Shown one piece after another: positions 57,252 through 64,000 of a DNA stretch of 64,000 nucleotides. Made by a program: the position numbers and the translations under genes. Below the pieces are notes generated by a model. That model was not told where the DNA came from and ran no database searches. It saw only the letters and a list, made by a program, of their open reading frames with translations. Location of the stretch: assembly GCF_000721075.1 (NCBI RefSeq), contig NZ_JOEQ01000001.1, positions 62,001-126,000 of the forward strand, in the 5' to 3' direction. Source of the stretch: Streptosporangium amethystogenes. Its GTDB lineage: Bacteria; Actinomycetota; Actinomycetes; Streptosporangiales; Streptosporangiaceae. Positions within the stretch are counted from its first letter, which is position 1, and every line of letters begins with the position of its first letter.

Positions 57252-58391
57252 TCAGCGGCCATTGAAGGCGTCCCGCAGCCGGGAGAAGAAACTCTGCTGC
57301 CCGGGGGCGAACTTGCCCGGCGGGCGCTCCTCGCCGCGGAGCTTGGCGAGCTCCTTCAGCAGTTCCTCCTGTGTCGCATCGAGACGGGAGGGGGTCTCCA
57401 CGTTCACGTGGATCAGCAGGTCGCCACGGCCGGTCTCGTTCAGGCGCTGCACACCGCGGCCGTAGAGCGGGATCGTCTGCCCCGACTGCGTACCGGGACG
57501 GATGTCCAGCTCCTCGGCTCCGTCGAGCGTCTCCATGGTCAGGATGGTGCCGAGCGCGGCCGCGGTCATCGGGATCTGCACCGTGCAGTGCAGGTCGTCG
57601 CCGCGCCGCTCGAAGATCTCGTGGGGACGCTCGACGATCTCCAGGAACAGGTCACCGGGCGGGCCGCCGCCTGGGCCGATCTCGCCCTCTCCGGCGAGCT
57701 GGATGTGGGTACCGTCCTCCACCCCGGCCGGAATGCGGACCTTGATGGTCCGCCGGGTGCGGACCCGGCCGTCGCCGGAGCACTCCTGGCAGGGGTTGCG
57801 GATGATCGACCCGAAGCCGCCGCACTGCGGACAGGGCCGTGAGGTCATGACCTGACCGAGGAAGGAGCGGGTGACCTGGGAGACCTCGCCTCGACCATGA
57901 CACATGTCACAGGTGTCGGGGTGGGTGCCTGCGGCGGCGCCCGACCCCGTGCAGACCTCGCAGACCACCGCGGTGTCGACGACCAGCTCGCGGGTCGTGC
58001 CGAAGCCCGACTCGCGCAGGTCGAGCTCGACCCGGATGGTGGCGTTGCGTCCGCGACGGGCACGCGAGCGGGGGCCACGGCCGCCGCCGCCACCGGCCGC
58101 GCCGAAGAAGGCGTCCATGATGTCGCTGAACGGGAAGCCGGCACCGAAGCCACCGGCCCCCGCACCGCCCGAGGCGAACGGATCGGCCCCCATGTCGTAC
58201 ATCTGCCGCTTGCTGGAGTCGGACAGGACCTCGTAGGCCTGTGTGATCTCCTTGAAGCGCTCCTGAGTCTCGGGGTCGGGGTTGACGTCAGGATGCAGTT
58301 CGCGCGCCAGACGTCGGTACGCCTTCTTGATCTCTTCCGCACTGGCGTCACGGCGCACCCCGAGGGTGCCGTAGTAGTCGCTCTTAGCCAC
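57252..58391 (-). CDS. dnaJ: chaperone protein DnaJ (HrcA-linked copy)
   Basis: 379 residues. J domain with HPD ([11 protein letters not shown]), Gly/Phe-rich linker (75-110), four zinc-finger repeats ([32 protein letters not shown]) and C-terminal substrate-binding part. Works with DnaK and GrpE. Immediately follows hrcA (14 bases) and so is under HrcA/CIRCE heat-shock control; actinobacteria usually carry a second dnaJ in the dnaK operon. GTG start with AGAGG upstream. Confidence 0.96.
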   Translation of the reverse strand: MAKSDYYGTLGVRRDASAEEIKKAYRRLARELHPDVNPDPETQERFKEITQAYEVLSDSSKRQMYDMGADPFASGGAGAGGFGAGFPFSDIMDAFFGAAGGGGGRGPRSRARRGRNATIRVELDLRESGFGTTRELVVDTAVVCEVCTGSGAAAGTHPDTCDMCHGRGEVSQVTRSFLGQVMTSRPCPQCGGFGSIIRNPCQECSGDGRVRTRRTIKVRIPAGVEDGTHIQLAGEGEIGPGGGPPGDLFLEIVERPHEIFERRGDDLHCTVQIPMTAAALGTILTMETLDGAEELDIRPGTQSGQTIPLYGRGVQRLNETGRGDLLIHVNVETPSRLDATQEELLKELAKLRGEERPPGKFAPGQQSFFSRLRDAFNGR

Positions 58392-58405
58392 TTTTCGTTG
58401 ACCTC

Positions 58406-59419
58406 TTATGATGCAGCCAGGATCTGGCTGACGTAGCGTGCCACCGCGCGCACCGCGCCCATCGTGACCGGATAGTCCATCCGCGTTGGGCCCAGCACAC
58501 CTAGCCGGGCCAGTTGCTTGTCCCCAGAACCGTATCCGGCGGCGACGATCGACGTGCCCTGGAGTCCGGTGTAGGGGTTCTCCGAGCCGATCCGCACGGT
58601 CAGCGCCGACAGGTCGGAGGTCTCACCGAGCAGTCGCATGAGCACGACCTGCTCTTCCAGCGCCTCCAGCACATCGCGGAGCCCGACTGTGAAGTCGGCT
58701 CCCGCGAGGTTGGCGGCCCCGGCAAAAACGATCTTTTCATCGTGCCTGTCCACCAGAGACTCCAGCAGCACAGACAGGATCGTGGCCGCGAGCGGCCGAT
58801 CCTCGGCGGGCAGCCGCTCCGGCAGGTCGGCGACCTTGTCGGGAACGCTGGTGAGCCCGCACCCGTCGAGGGAGGTGTTGAGCATCGCTCGCAGATGGGC
58901 CACCCGCTGCTCGTCCACGACGTCGGGCAACTCGACCACGCGCTGCTCCACCCGGCCGGTGTTGGTGATGAGCACGAACATCAGCCGGCGCTCGCTCAGC
59001 GGCACCAGCTCGACGTGCCGGACCGTCGAGTTGGTCAGTGTCGGGTACTGCACCACGGCGACCTGCCGGGTGAGTTGGGCAAGCAGTCGCACCGTCCTCA
59101 TGACGACGTCGTCGATGTCCACCGCACCCGCGAGAAAGCTCTCGATGGCCTTGCGCTCCGCGCTCGACAGGGGTTTCACCTGCGAGAGCCGGTCGACGAA
59201 GAGCCGGTAGCCCTTGTCAGTGGGCACCCGGCCGGCGCTGGTGTGGGGCTGGGCGATGTAGCCCTGCTCCTCCAGCACCGCCATGTCGTTACGGATCGTC
59301 GCCGGGGACACCCCCAGACTGTGCCGATCCGCGAGAGCCTTCGAACCCACCGGCTCGTTGGTGGACACGTAGTCCTCGACGATGGCGCGAAGCACGGCGA
59401 GCTTCCGGTCGTCGACCAA
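58406..59419 (-). CDS. hrcA: heat-inducible transcription repressor HrcA
   Basis: 337 residues. Winged-helix N-terminus ([39 protein letters not shown]) that binds CIRCE, and a GAF-like dimerisation domain. TTG at 59419 chosen because GGAGG lies eight bases upstream; GTG three codons earlier would overlap it. A CIRCE element lies 45-69 bases upstream, so the operon hrcA-dnaJ is autoregulated. Confidence 0.96.
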   Translation of the reverse strand: MVDDRKLAVLRAIVEDYVSTNEPVGSKALADRHSLGVSPATIRNDMAVLEEQGYIAQPHTSAGRVPTDKGYRLFVDRLSQVKPLSSAERKAIESFLAGAVDIDDVVMRTVRLLAQLTRQVAVVQYPTLTNSTVRHVELVPLSERRLMFVLITNTGRVEQRVVELPDVVDEQRVAHLRAMLNTSLDGCGLTSVPDKVADLPERLPAEDRPLAATILSVLLESLVDRHDEKIVFAGAANLAGADFTVGLRDVLEALEEQVVLMRLLGETSDLSALTVRIGSENPYTGLQGTSIVAAGYGSGDKQLARLGVLGPTRMDYPVTMGAVRAVARYVSQILAAS

Positions 59420-59463
59420 CGTGGTCACCTCCCTGCCTGCGTTCAGATGGGAAACACGAGGTC

Positions 59464-59488
59464 TGGCACTCTGTGTTCCCGAGTGCCA
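59464..59488 (-). promoter_or_regulatory. CIRCE element
   Basis: TGGCACTC-N9-GAGTGCCA is a perfect inverted repeat matching the CIRCE consensus TTAGCACTC-N9-GAGTGCTAA in its core. It is the binding site of HrcA upstream of hrcA-dnaJ. Confidence 0.93.
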
Positions 59489-59602
59489 AGTGTACGGCCC
59501 CCGTGCGGAAGGCGCGATAAGCAAGAGGTGCGGATGATGACGCCAAGCCATTGGCAAGTCAACTGCTATCGCGTTTCAACCGGTTCACGCCACAATTCGT
59601 AC

Positions 59603-60343
59603 ATGTCCAACGATTTTGGTTCTTTTCCGGGCGACGCCTCCCGCGGCCCCGGTTACGGCTCCCCCCAGCAGCCGTATGGTCAGCAGCCCCAGCAGAACGG
59701 CCCCTCCTACGGTTACGCACCTCCCGGCTACGGCGCCCCGCAGGGCCCGCCCCCCGCCGGGAAGATCAAGCCCGGTATCGGATGGATCGTCGGGGTATGG
59801 CTGCTCGCCCTGGTCAGCATCATCGTCGGTATCGGCGGCTTCGCCGGTGGCGTGCTGGGCGCGGTCACCAGCGCGGCACCGACGAAGACGTTCGCCCCCG
59901 GCGAAAACACGACGGTCACGCTCGACCCGGCCGACAAGCCGGCCATCTATGTCTCAACCAGTGGACCCACCAATTTCGAGTGCACGCTGACCGGCGGCAC
60001 CGGCACGCCCAGCCTGCAGAAGCCGCTCGTCCAGCAGACCGTGTCGGGCTCCGACGGCGTCGTCTGGGAGATGGGCCTGCAGATCGGCGTGGAGCAGGCA
60101 GGCGACTACCAGGTCACCTGCACCGCCGACCCGGTGGAGGGCACCACGTTCGGCGTGGGCCGGGAACTCGCCGCCGGATCACTGGTCGGCGGGGTGATCG
60201 CACTGTTCGCGGTGCCCGGCATCGGGATCCTGCTGGCCATCATCGTGACGATCGTCGTGTTGGTGAAGCGGGGCAACGCCCGCAAGCGCAGGGCCGCCGC
60301 CTCGGCGGGGCAGTGGGGAGCGCCGGGCCCCTACGGCAGGTGA
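59603..60343 (+). CDS. membrane protein with Gln/Pro/Gly/Tyr-rich N-terminus
   Basis: 246 residues. A low-complexity cytoplasmic tail (1-55, GSPQQPYGQQPQQNG type), one membrane helix (about 60-85), an extracytoplasmic beta-type domain (95-180) with two Cys (FECTL and VTCTA) probably bridged, and a second helix (about 190-225) with a basic tail. Function unknown; similar tails occur in actinobacterial envelope proteins. CACAAT lies six bases before the ATG and no ribosome-binding site is seen. Confidence 0.75.
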   Translation: MSNDFGSFPGDASRGPGYGSPQQPYGQQPQQNGPSYGYAPPGYGAPQGPPPAGKIKPGIGWIVGVWLLALVSIIVGIGGFAGGVLGAVTSAAPTKTFAPGENTTVTLDPADKPAIYVSTSGPTNFECTLTGGTGTPSLQKPLVQQTVSGSDGVVWEMGLQIGVEQAGDYQVTCTADPVEGTTFGVGRELAAGSLVGGVIALFAVPGIGILLAIIVTIVVLVKRGNARKRRAAASAGQWGAPGPYGR

Positions 60344-60401
60344 CCGTGGCGTTTGCTAGCGTCCCACGTGATCCCTTGCGAGAGACGGTGGGCGGTCGGT
60401 G

Positions 60402-61217
60402 ATGTACGAGCGTGACGTGCTGGCGGGAGACTGGCGGCGCCCCCGTAGAGGGGGGATTCCCCAGGTTCCCGCCGAGCTCGACCTGGTCGTCGAGGACGCC
60501 GACGGCGGCTTCTGCGGTGCCGTGGTGGCCTGCGACAAGGAGGCCGTCACCCTGGAGGACCGCTTCGGCCGCCGGCGGGTCTTCCCGCTGGAGCCTGCCG
60601 CGTTCCTCCTGGAGGGCAGGACGGTGACGCTTGTGCGCCCGGCCGCCGCGCCACGTGGCCCCAGGCGGAGCGCGTCGGGCTCCATCGCGGTGGAGGGCCT
60701 GCGGGCCCAGGTGGCCAGGGAGAGCCGGATATACGTGGAGGGCGTGCACGACGCCGCGCTCGTGGAGAAGGTCTGGGGCCACGATCTGAGGGTCGAGGGT
60801 GTGGTCGTGGAGTATCTGGAGGGGGTCGATCACCTGCCCGCCATCGTCGAGGAGTTCGGCCCGGGCCCCGGCCGCCGCCTGGGTGTGCTCGTCGACCACC
60901 TGGTCCCCGGTTCCAAGGAGAGTCGGATCGCCGCGCGGATCTCCTCTCAGTACGTGCTGATCGCCGGGCACCCGTTCGTGGACGTCTGGCAGGCGGTCAA
61001 GCCGCACACGCTCAAGATCTCCTCCTGGCCGTCGGTGCCGCGCGGCGTGCCCTGGAAGGAGGGCGTCATCGCCGCGCTGGGCTGGAAGACGGAACCCGGC
61101 GACGCGTGGCGCCGCATCCTCGGATCGGTTACGACATATGCCGATCTGGAGCCCGAACTGCTCGGTCCGGTCGAAGAGCTGATCGACTTCGTCACGGTTC
61201 CCGGCGAGGATGACTAG
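60402..61217 (+). CDS. DUF3097 family protein
   Basis: 271 residues, no membrane segment. Typical pattern: DVLAGDWRRPRRG at the start, ESRIYVEGVHDAALVEKVWG, LGVLVDHLVPGSKE, AGHPFVDVWQAVKP, WPSVPRGVPWKEG. The IYVEGxxDA and LVDH segments resemble a TOPRIM-like nucleic-acid enzyme fold, which is only a suggestion. Lies near hemW in many actinobacteria. ATG at 60402; the GTG just before it is possible. Confidence 0.88.
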   Translation: MYERDVLAGDWRRPRRGGIPQVPAELDLVVEDADGGFCGAVVACDKEAVTLEDRFGRRRVFPLEPAAFLLEGRTVTLVRPAAAPRGPRRSASGSIAVEGLRAQVARESRIYVEGVHDAALVEKVWGHDLRVEGVVVEYLEGVDHLPAIVEEFGPGPGRRLGVLVDHLVPGSKESRIAARISSQYVLIAGHPFVDVWQAVKPHTLKISSWPSVPRGVPWKEGVIAALGWKTEPGDAWRRILGSVTTYADLEPELLGPVEELIDFVTVPGEDD

Positions 61218-61241
61218 GCCGTCAACCCATCAGGAGGGGCC

Positions 61242-61862
61242 ATGAGCGAGAACCTTGGGGATTCACCGCGCGAGGACCGGACGGAGCGCATCGGCGATCC
61301 TCCGCCCAGCCACACGACGCCGGGCCACATGGTGCCCGGACACACCACGCCCGGACCCACCATGCCCGGCCAGAGCGCTCCGCCGCCGGGCCATGGCTAC
61401 GGACAACCGGGCCAGGGCTACCCCTCTCCCCCGTACGACCCGAGCGGTTACGGCTACCAGAATGGATACGCCCAGTACGGCGGGTACGGCCGGCCGGCGG
61501 GTTACGGCTACCAGGCGCCGCCGGGGACCTACGGCCCGCGGCCCGGCAGTGACGACACCACCATGGCGATGCTCGCCCACCTGCTGGGCCTGCTGACCAG
61601 CTTCGTCGGCCCGCTGGTGCTCTACCTCGCCAAGAAGGACGAGTCACCCTACGTGCGGGACCAGGCCGCCGAGGCCCTCAACTTCCAGCTCACGGTGATG
61701 ATCGCCTATTTCGTCTGCATGGTCCTGGCGTTCGTGCTCATCGGCTTCGTACTGATGTTCATCCTCTGGATCGGGTCGATGATCATGATGGTCATCGCCG
61801 CGGTGGCGGCCAACCGGGGGGAGAACCACCGCTATCCGATGAGCATCCGCTTCGTCAGCTGA
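61242..61862 (+). CDS. DUF4870 membrane protein with Pro/Gly/Tyr-rich tail
   Basis: 206 residues. N-terminal low-complexity tail (20-105) rich in Pro, Gly, Tyr and HTTPGP-type repeats, then a DUF4870 membrane domain with about three helices (MAMLAHLLGLLTSFVGPLVLY, VRDQAAEALNFQLT). RBS AGGAGG precedes the ATG. Follows DUF3097 by 24 bases; convergent with hemW. Function unknown. Confidence 0.85.
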   Translation: MSENLGDSPREDRTERIGDPPPSHTTPGHMVPGHTTPGPTMPGQSAPPPGHGYGQPGQGYPSPPYDPSGYGYQNGYAQYGGYGRPAGYGYQAPPGTYGPRPGSDDTTMAMLAHLLGLLTSFVGPLVLYLAKKDESPYVRDQAAEALNFQLTVMIAYFVCMVLAFVLIGFVLMFILWIGSMIMMVIAAVAANRGENHRYPMSIRFVS

Positions 61863-61875
61863 CCCGGGCCGGAAC

Positions 61876-63087
61876 TCAGGTGAGGTCGCGGACCAGGGCG
61901 TCGGCCAGCAGGCGGCCGCGCAGGGTGAGCACCACCCGGCCCGCCTTGAACGGTTCCGTCTCCAGCAGGCCGTCGGCCAGCGCGCGGGCGACCACCCGGG
62001 GGCGGTCGAGCTCCCCGAGCGGGAAACCCTGGGCGAGCCGCAGCTCCAGCATCAACCGCTCCACCGCCCTGTCCTCGGCCCCCAGCACCTCTCGCGCCTG
62101 GGCCGGCGAGGTGCCCTCGGCCAGTCGCCGGGCGTAGGCGGCGGGGTGCTTGACGTTCCACCAGCGGGTGCCACCGACGTGGCTGTGCGCCCCGGGACCG
62201 ACGCCCCACCAGTCTCCGCCGGTCCAGTAGAGCAGGTTGTGCCGGCATCGCCCGGCCTCGGAGGTCGCCCAGTTGGACACCTCGTACCACTCGAACCCCG
62301 CCTCGGCCAGCATGGCGTCGGCGATCAGGTAACGGTCGGCGGCCACGTCGTCGTCGGGCATCGGGAGCTCGCCCCGCCTGATCCTGGCGGCCAGCTTCGT
62401 CCCGTCCTCGACGATCAGCGAGTACGCGGAGACATGGTCGGGCCCCGCCTCGATCGCCGCGGCCAGCGAAGCACGCCAGTCGTCGTCGCTCTCCCCTGGC
62501 GTGCTGTAGATCAGGTCAAGGTTGACATGCTCGAACCCCGCCTGCCTCGCCTCCCGTACGGCCCGCGCCGGACGTCCGGGGGTGTGGCGACGGTCCAGCA
62601 CCGCGAGCACGTGCTCGCGGGCGCTCTGCATCCCGAAGCTCATCCGGTTGAACCCACCCTCGCGAAGCTCCGCCAGGTAGGCGGGGTCCACCGACTCGGG
62701 GTTGGCCTCGGTGGTCACCTCGGCGCCGGGAGCGAGCCCGAACTCCTCCTCGATCGCCCCCAGGATCCGTACCAGGTCTCCGGCCGGCAGCAGGGTCGGG
62801 GTGCCCCCGCCGAAGAACACGGTCTCGACCGGGAGACGTGCGGCGCCGAGATTGACCCGTGCCCGCCGCACCTCGTCGACGGCGGTGTCCGCGTAGTCCC
62901 GCTGCGCGGCGCCGGGACCGAGTTCCGAGGCCGTGTAGGTGTTGAAGTCGCAGTAACCGCACCGGGTCACGCAGAAGGGCACGTGAACGTAGAAGCCGAA
63001 GGGCCGCTCGCCGAGTCCGGCGAGCGCGCTCTCGGGGAGTTCGCCCGAGGCGGGTACGGGATCCCCGTCGGGAAGTGTGGATGGCAC
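61876..63087 (-). CDS. hemW: radical SAM haem chaperone HemW (coproporphyrinogen III oxidase-like)
   Basis: 403 residues. Radical SAM [4Fe-4S] motif CVTRCGYCDF preceded by FYVHVPF, then FGGGTPTLLP, TEANPES, SFGMQS and the C-terminal HemN_C part. HemW proteins transfer haem and lack the residues of true oxygen-independent oxidases. GTG at 63087 gives the family N-terminus; the frame is open further but not conserved. Standard neighbour of hrcA-dnaJ. Confidence 0.94.
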   Translation of the reverse strand: MPSTLPDGDPVPASGELPESALAGLGERPFGFYVHVPFCVTRCGYCDFNTYTASELGPGAAQRDYADTAVDEVRRARVNLGAARLPVETVFFGGGTPTLLPAGDLVRILGAIEEEFGLAPGAEVTTEANPESVDPAYLAELREGGFNRMSFGMQSAREHVLAVLDRRHTPGRPARAVREARQAGFEHVNLDLIYSTPGESDDDWRASLAAAIEAGPDHVSAYSLIVEDGTKLAARIRRGELPMPDDDVAADRYLIADAMLAEAGFEWYEVSNWATSEAGRCRHNLLYWTGGDWWGVGPGAHSHVGGTRWWNVKHPAAYARRLAEGTSPAQAREVLGAEDRAVERLMLELRLAQGFPLGELDRPRVVARALADGLLETEPFKAGRVVLTLRGRLLADALVRDLT

Positions 63088-63201
63088 GCCCCAAGTCTGC
63101 CGCTCCCCGCGCGATGCCCGGGACGTCGCCCCGGCCGTGGAACGCCGCCCGTCCACCGCGGGCCGTTGACGGACAGATCGCACAGGTCTACGATCCGGGA
63201 A

Positions 63202-63228
63202 AACTTAAAGGAAAGTTTCCTATAAGTT
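63202..63228. promoter_or_regulatory. 27-base palindrome upstream of the chitinase gene
   Basis: AACTTAAAGGAAA and TTTCCTATAAGTT surround a single central G; 12 of 13 positions pair. The AGGAAAnTTTCCT core resembles operators of sugar-responsive repressors in actinobacteria. It overlaps the likely -10 region, 26 bases before the GTG start, so it probably represses the gene when substrate is absent. Confidence 0.55.
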
Positions 63229-63253
63229 ACTATTCCGAGCAGTGGAGAAGCCC

Positions 63254-64000
63254 GTGCAGAGACTCCTCCGGAACATGATCGCGGCAGCCCTCGCCGCAGG
63301 TCTCGCGGCGGTGGCCTTACCGGCCCCGGCCCAGGCCCAGACCCCCTCAGGGAACGATGACCGCTTCAAGCGGGTCGCCTACTTCATCCAGTGGGGCGTC
63401 TACGGCCGCGACTACCACGTCAAGGACATGGAGAGCAGCGGCGCCGCCGCCAAGCTGACCCACATCAACTACGCCTTCGGCTTCGTCAACGCCGAGGGCG
63501 ACTGCTACTCCGCCGACCCCTGGGCCGACTGGCAACGCCCGGTGGCCGCCGAGCAGAGCGTGGACGGCGCCGGCGACGCCGAGGGCCAGGCGCTGAACGG
63601 CAACCTGAACCAGCTGAAGAAGCTCAAGGCCAAGCACCCCGGCCTCAAGACGCTGATCTCCCTCGGCGGCTGGACCGGCTCGAAGTACTTCTCCGACGCG
63701 GTGCTGACCCCCTCCGGACGCGCCAGGCTGGCCTCCTCCTGCATCGACCTGTGGCTCAGGGGCAACCTGCCCGGCACCGCTCCCGGCACCGGAGCGGGCG
63801 TGTTCGACGGCATCGACCTCGACTGGGAGTGGCCGGGCTCCTCCGGCAACGAGGGCAACGTCATCCGCCCCGAGGACAAGCGGAACTTCACCCTGTTCGT
63901 CACCGAACTGCGCCGCCAGATGAACGAGTTCGACCGGCGCACCGAGCTGACCGCCTTCCTGCCCGCCGCCGCCGCGAAGATCGACGCGGGCTTCGAGGTC
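63254..64000 (+). CDS. GH18 chitinase, 5' part (gene runs off the window)
   Basis: 249 codons are visible. Signal peptide (1-29, ending APAQAQ), then a GH18 TIM barrel: VAYFIQWGVYGRDYHVKD, LISLGGW (136-140) and the catalytic DGIDLDWEW (D185, D188, D190, acid/base E192). Exported enzyme that hydrolyses chitin. GTG at 63254 has GGAG six bases upstream; the GTG at 63242 is weaker. Further domains (chitin-binding, fibronectin) cannot be seen. Confidence 0.93.
   Translation, partial: MQRLLRNMIAAALAAGLAAVALPAPAQAQTPSGNDDRFKRVAYFIQWGVYGRDYHVKDMESSGAAAKLTHINYAFGFVNAEGDCYSADPWADWQRPVAAEQSVDGAGDAEGQALNGNLNQLKKLKAKHPGLKTLISLGGWTGSKYFSDAVLTPSGRARLASSCIDLWLRGNLPGTAPGTGAGVFDGIDLDWEWPGSSGNEGNVIRPEDKRNFTLFVTELRRQMNEFDRRTELTAFLPAAAAKIDAGFEV

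Overview
The window reads as a high-GC actinobacterial chromosome, most likely from the Streptosporangiales (inference from gene order, HrcA/CIRCE control of a second dnaJ, Zur control of znuABC, whiJ-type DUF397 remnants and frequent leaderless genes). No rRNA, tRNA, CRISPR array, transposase or prophage is visible.

The two ends carry a conserved housekeeping backbone. On the left (0.2-16.2 kb) lie dnaG, dgt, ppdK, an OmpR-type regulator, glyS, the zinc block znuA-znuC-znuB-zur, a CGNR regulator, uppS and recO. On the right (49.1-63.1 kb) lie era, a degenerate cytidine deaminase, a CNNM/CorC protein, ybeY, phoH, a HIT protein, an ECF sigma factor with a membrane partner, rsmE, dnaJ, hrcA with a CIRCE element, DUF3097 and hemW. 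A chitinase gene runs off the right edge. leuA, with a leucine leader peptide and hairpin, sits alone in the middle.

The backbone is interrupted by two accessory blocks. Block 1 (16.3-34.6 kb) has a CDP-alcohol phosphotransferase with a DUF5941-like partner, an Lrp regulator with ddaH and rocD, a PhoD-like phosphatase, a divergent glutamate dehydrogenase, a TetR-controlled redox cluster, a 0.6 kb scar of truncated genes next to an intact DUF397 gene, an alditol oxidase, a proline-rich subtilisin-inhibitor-like protein, and a FUSC transporter with its MarR regulator. Block 2 (36.6-49.1 kb) has a membrane-anchored solute-binding protein coupled to a polytopic protein, then the urea importer urtABCDE divergent from ureABCFGD, a complete urea uptake and hydrolysis module.

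Points that stand out: a lipoprotein with a degenerate M23 domain between dgt and dnaG; a glutamate dehydrogenase lacking its catalytic lysine; DasR-like palindromes upstream of ppdK; and a recurring TANNNT-N6-start arrangement that predicts leaderless transcripts for at least ten genes.
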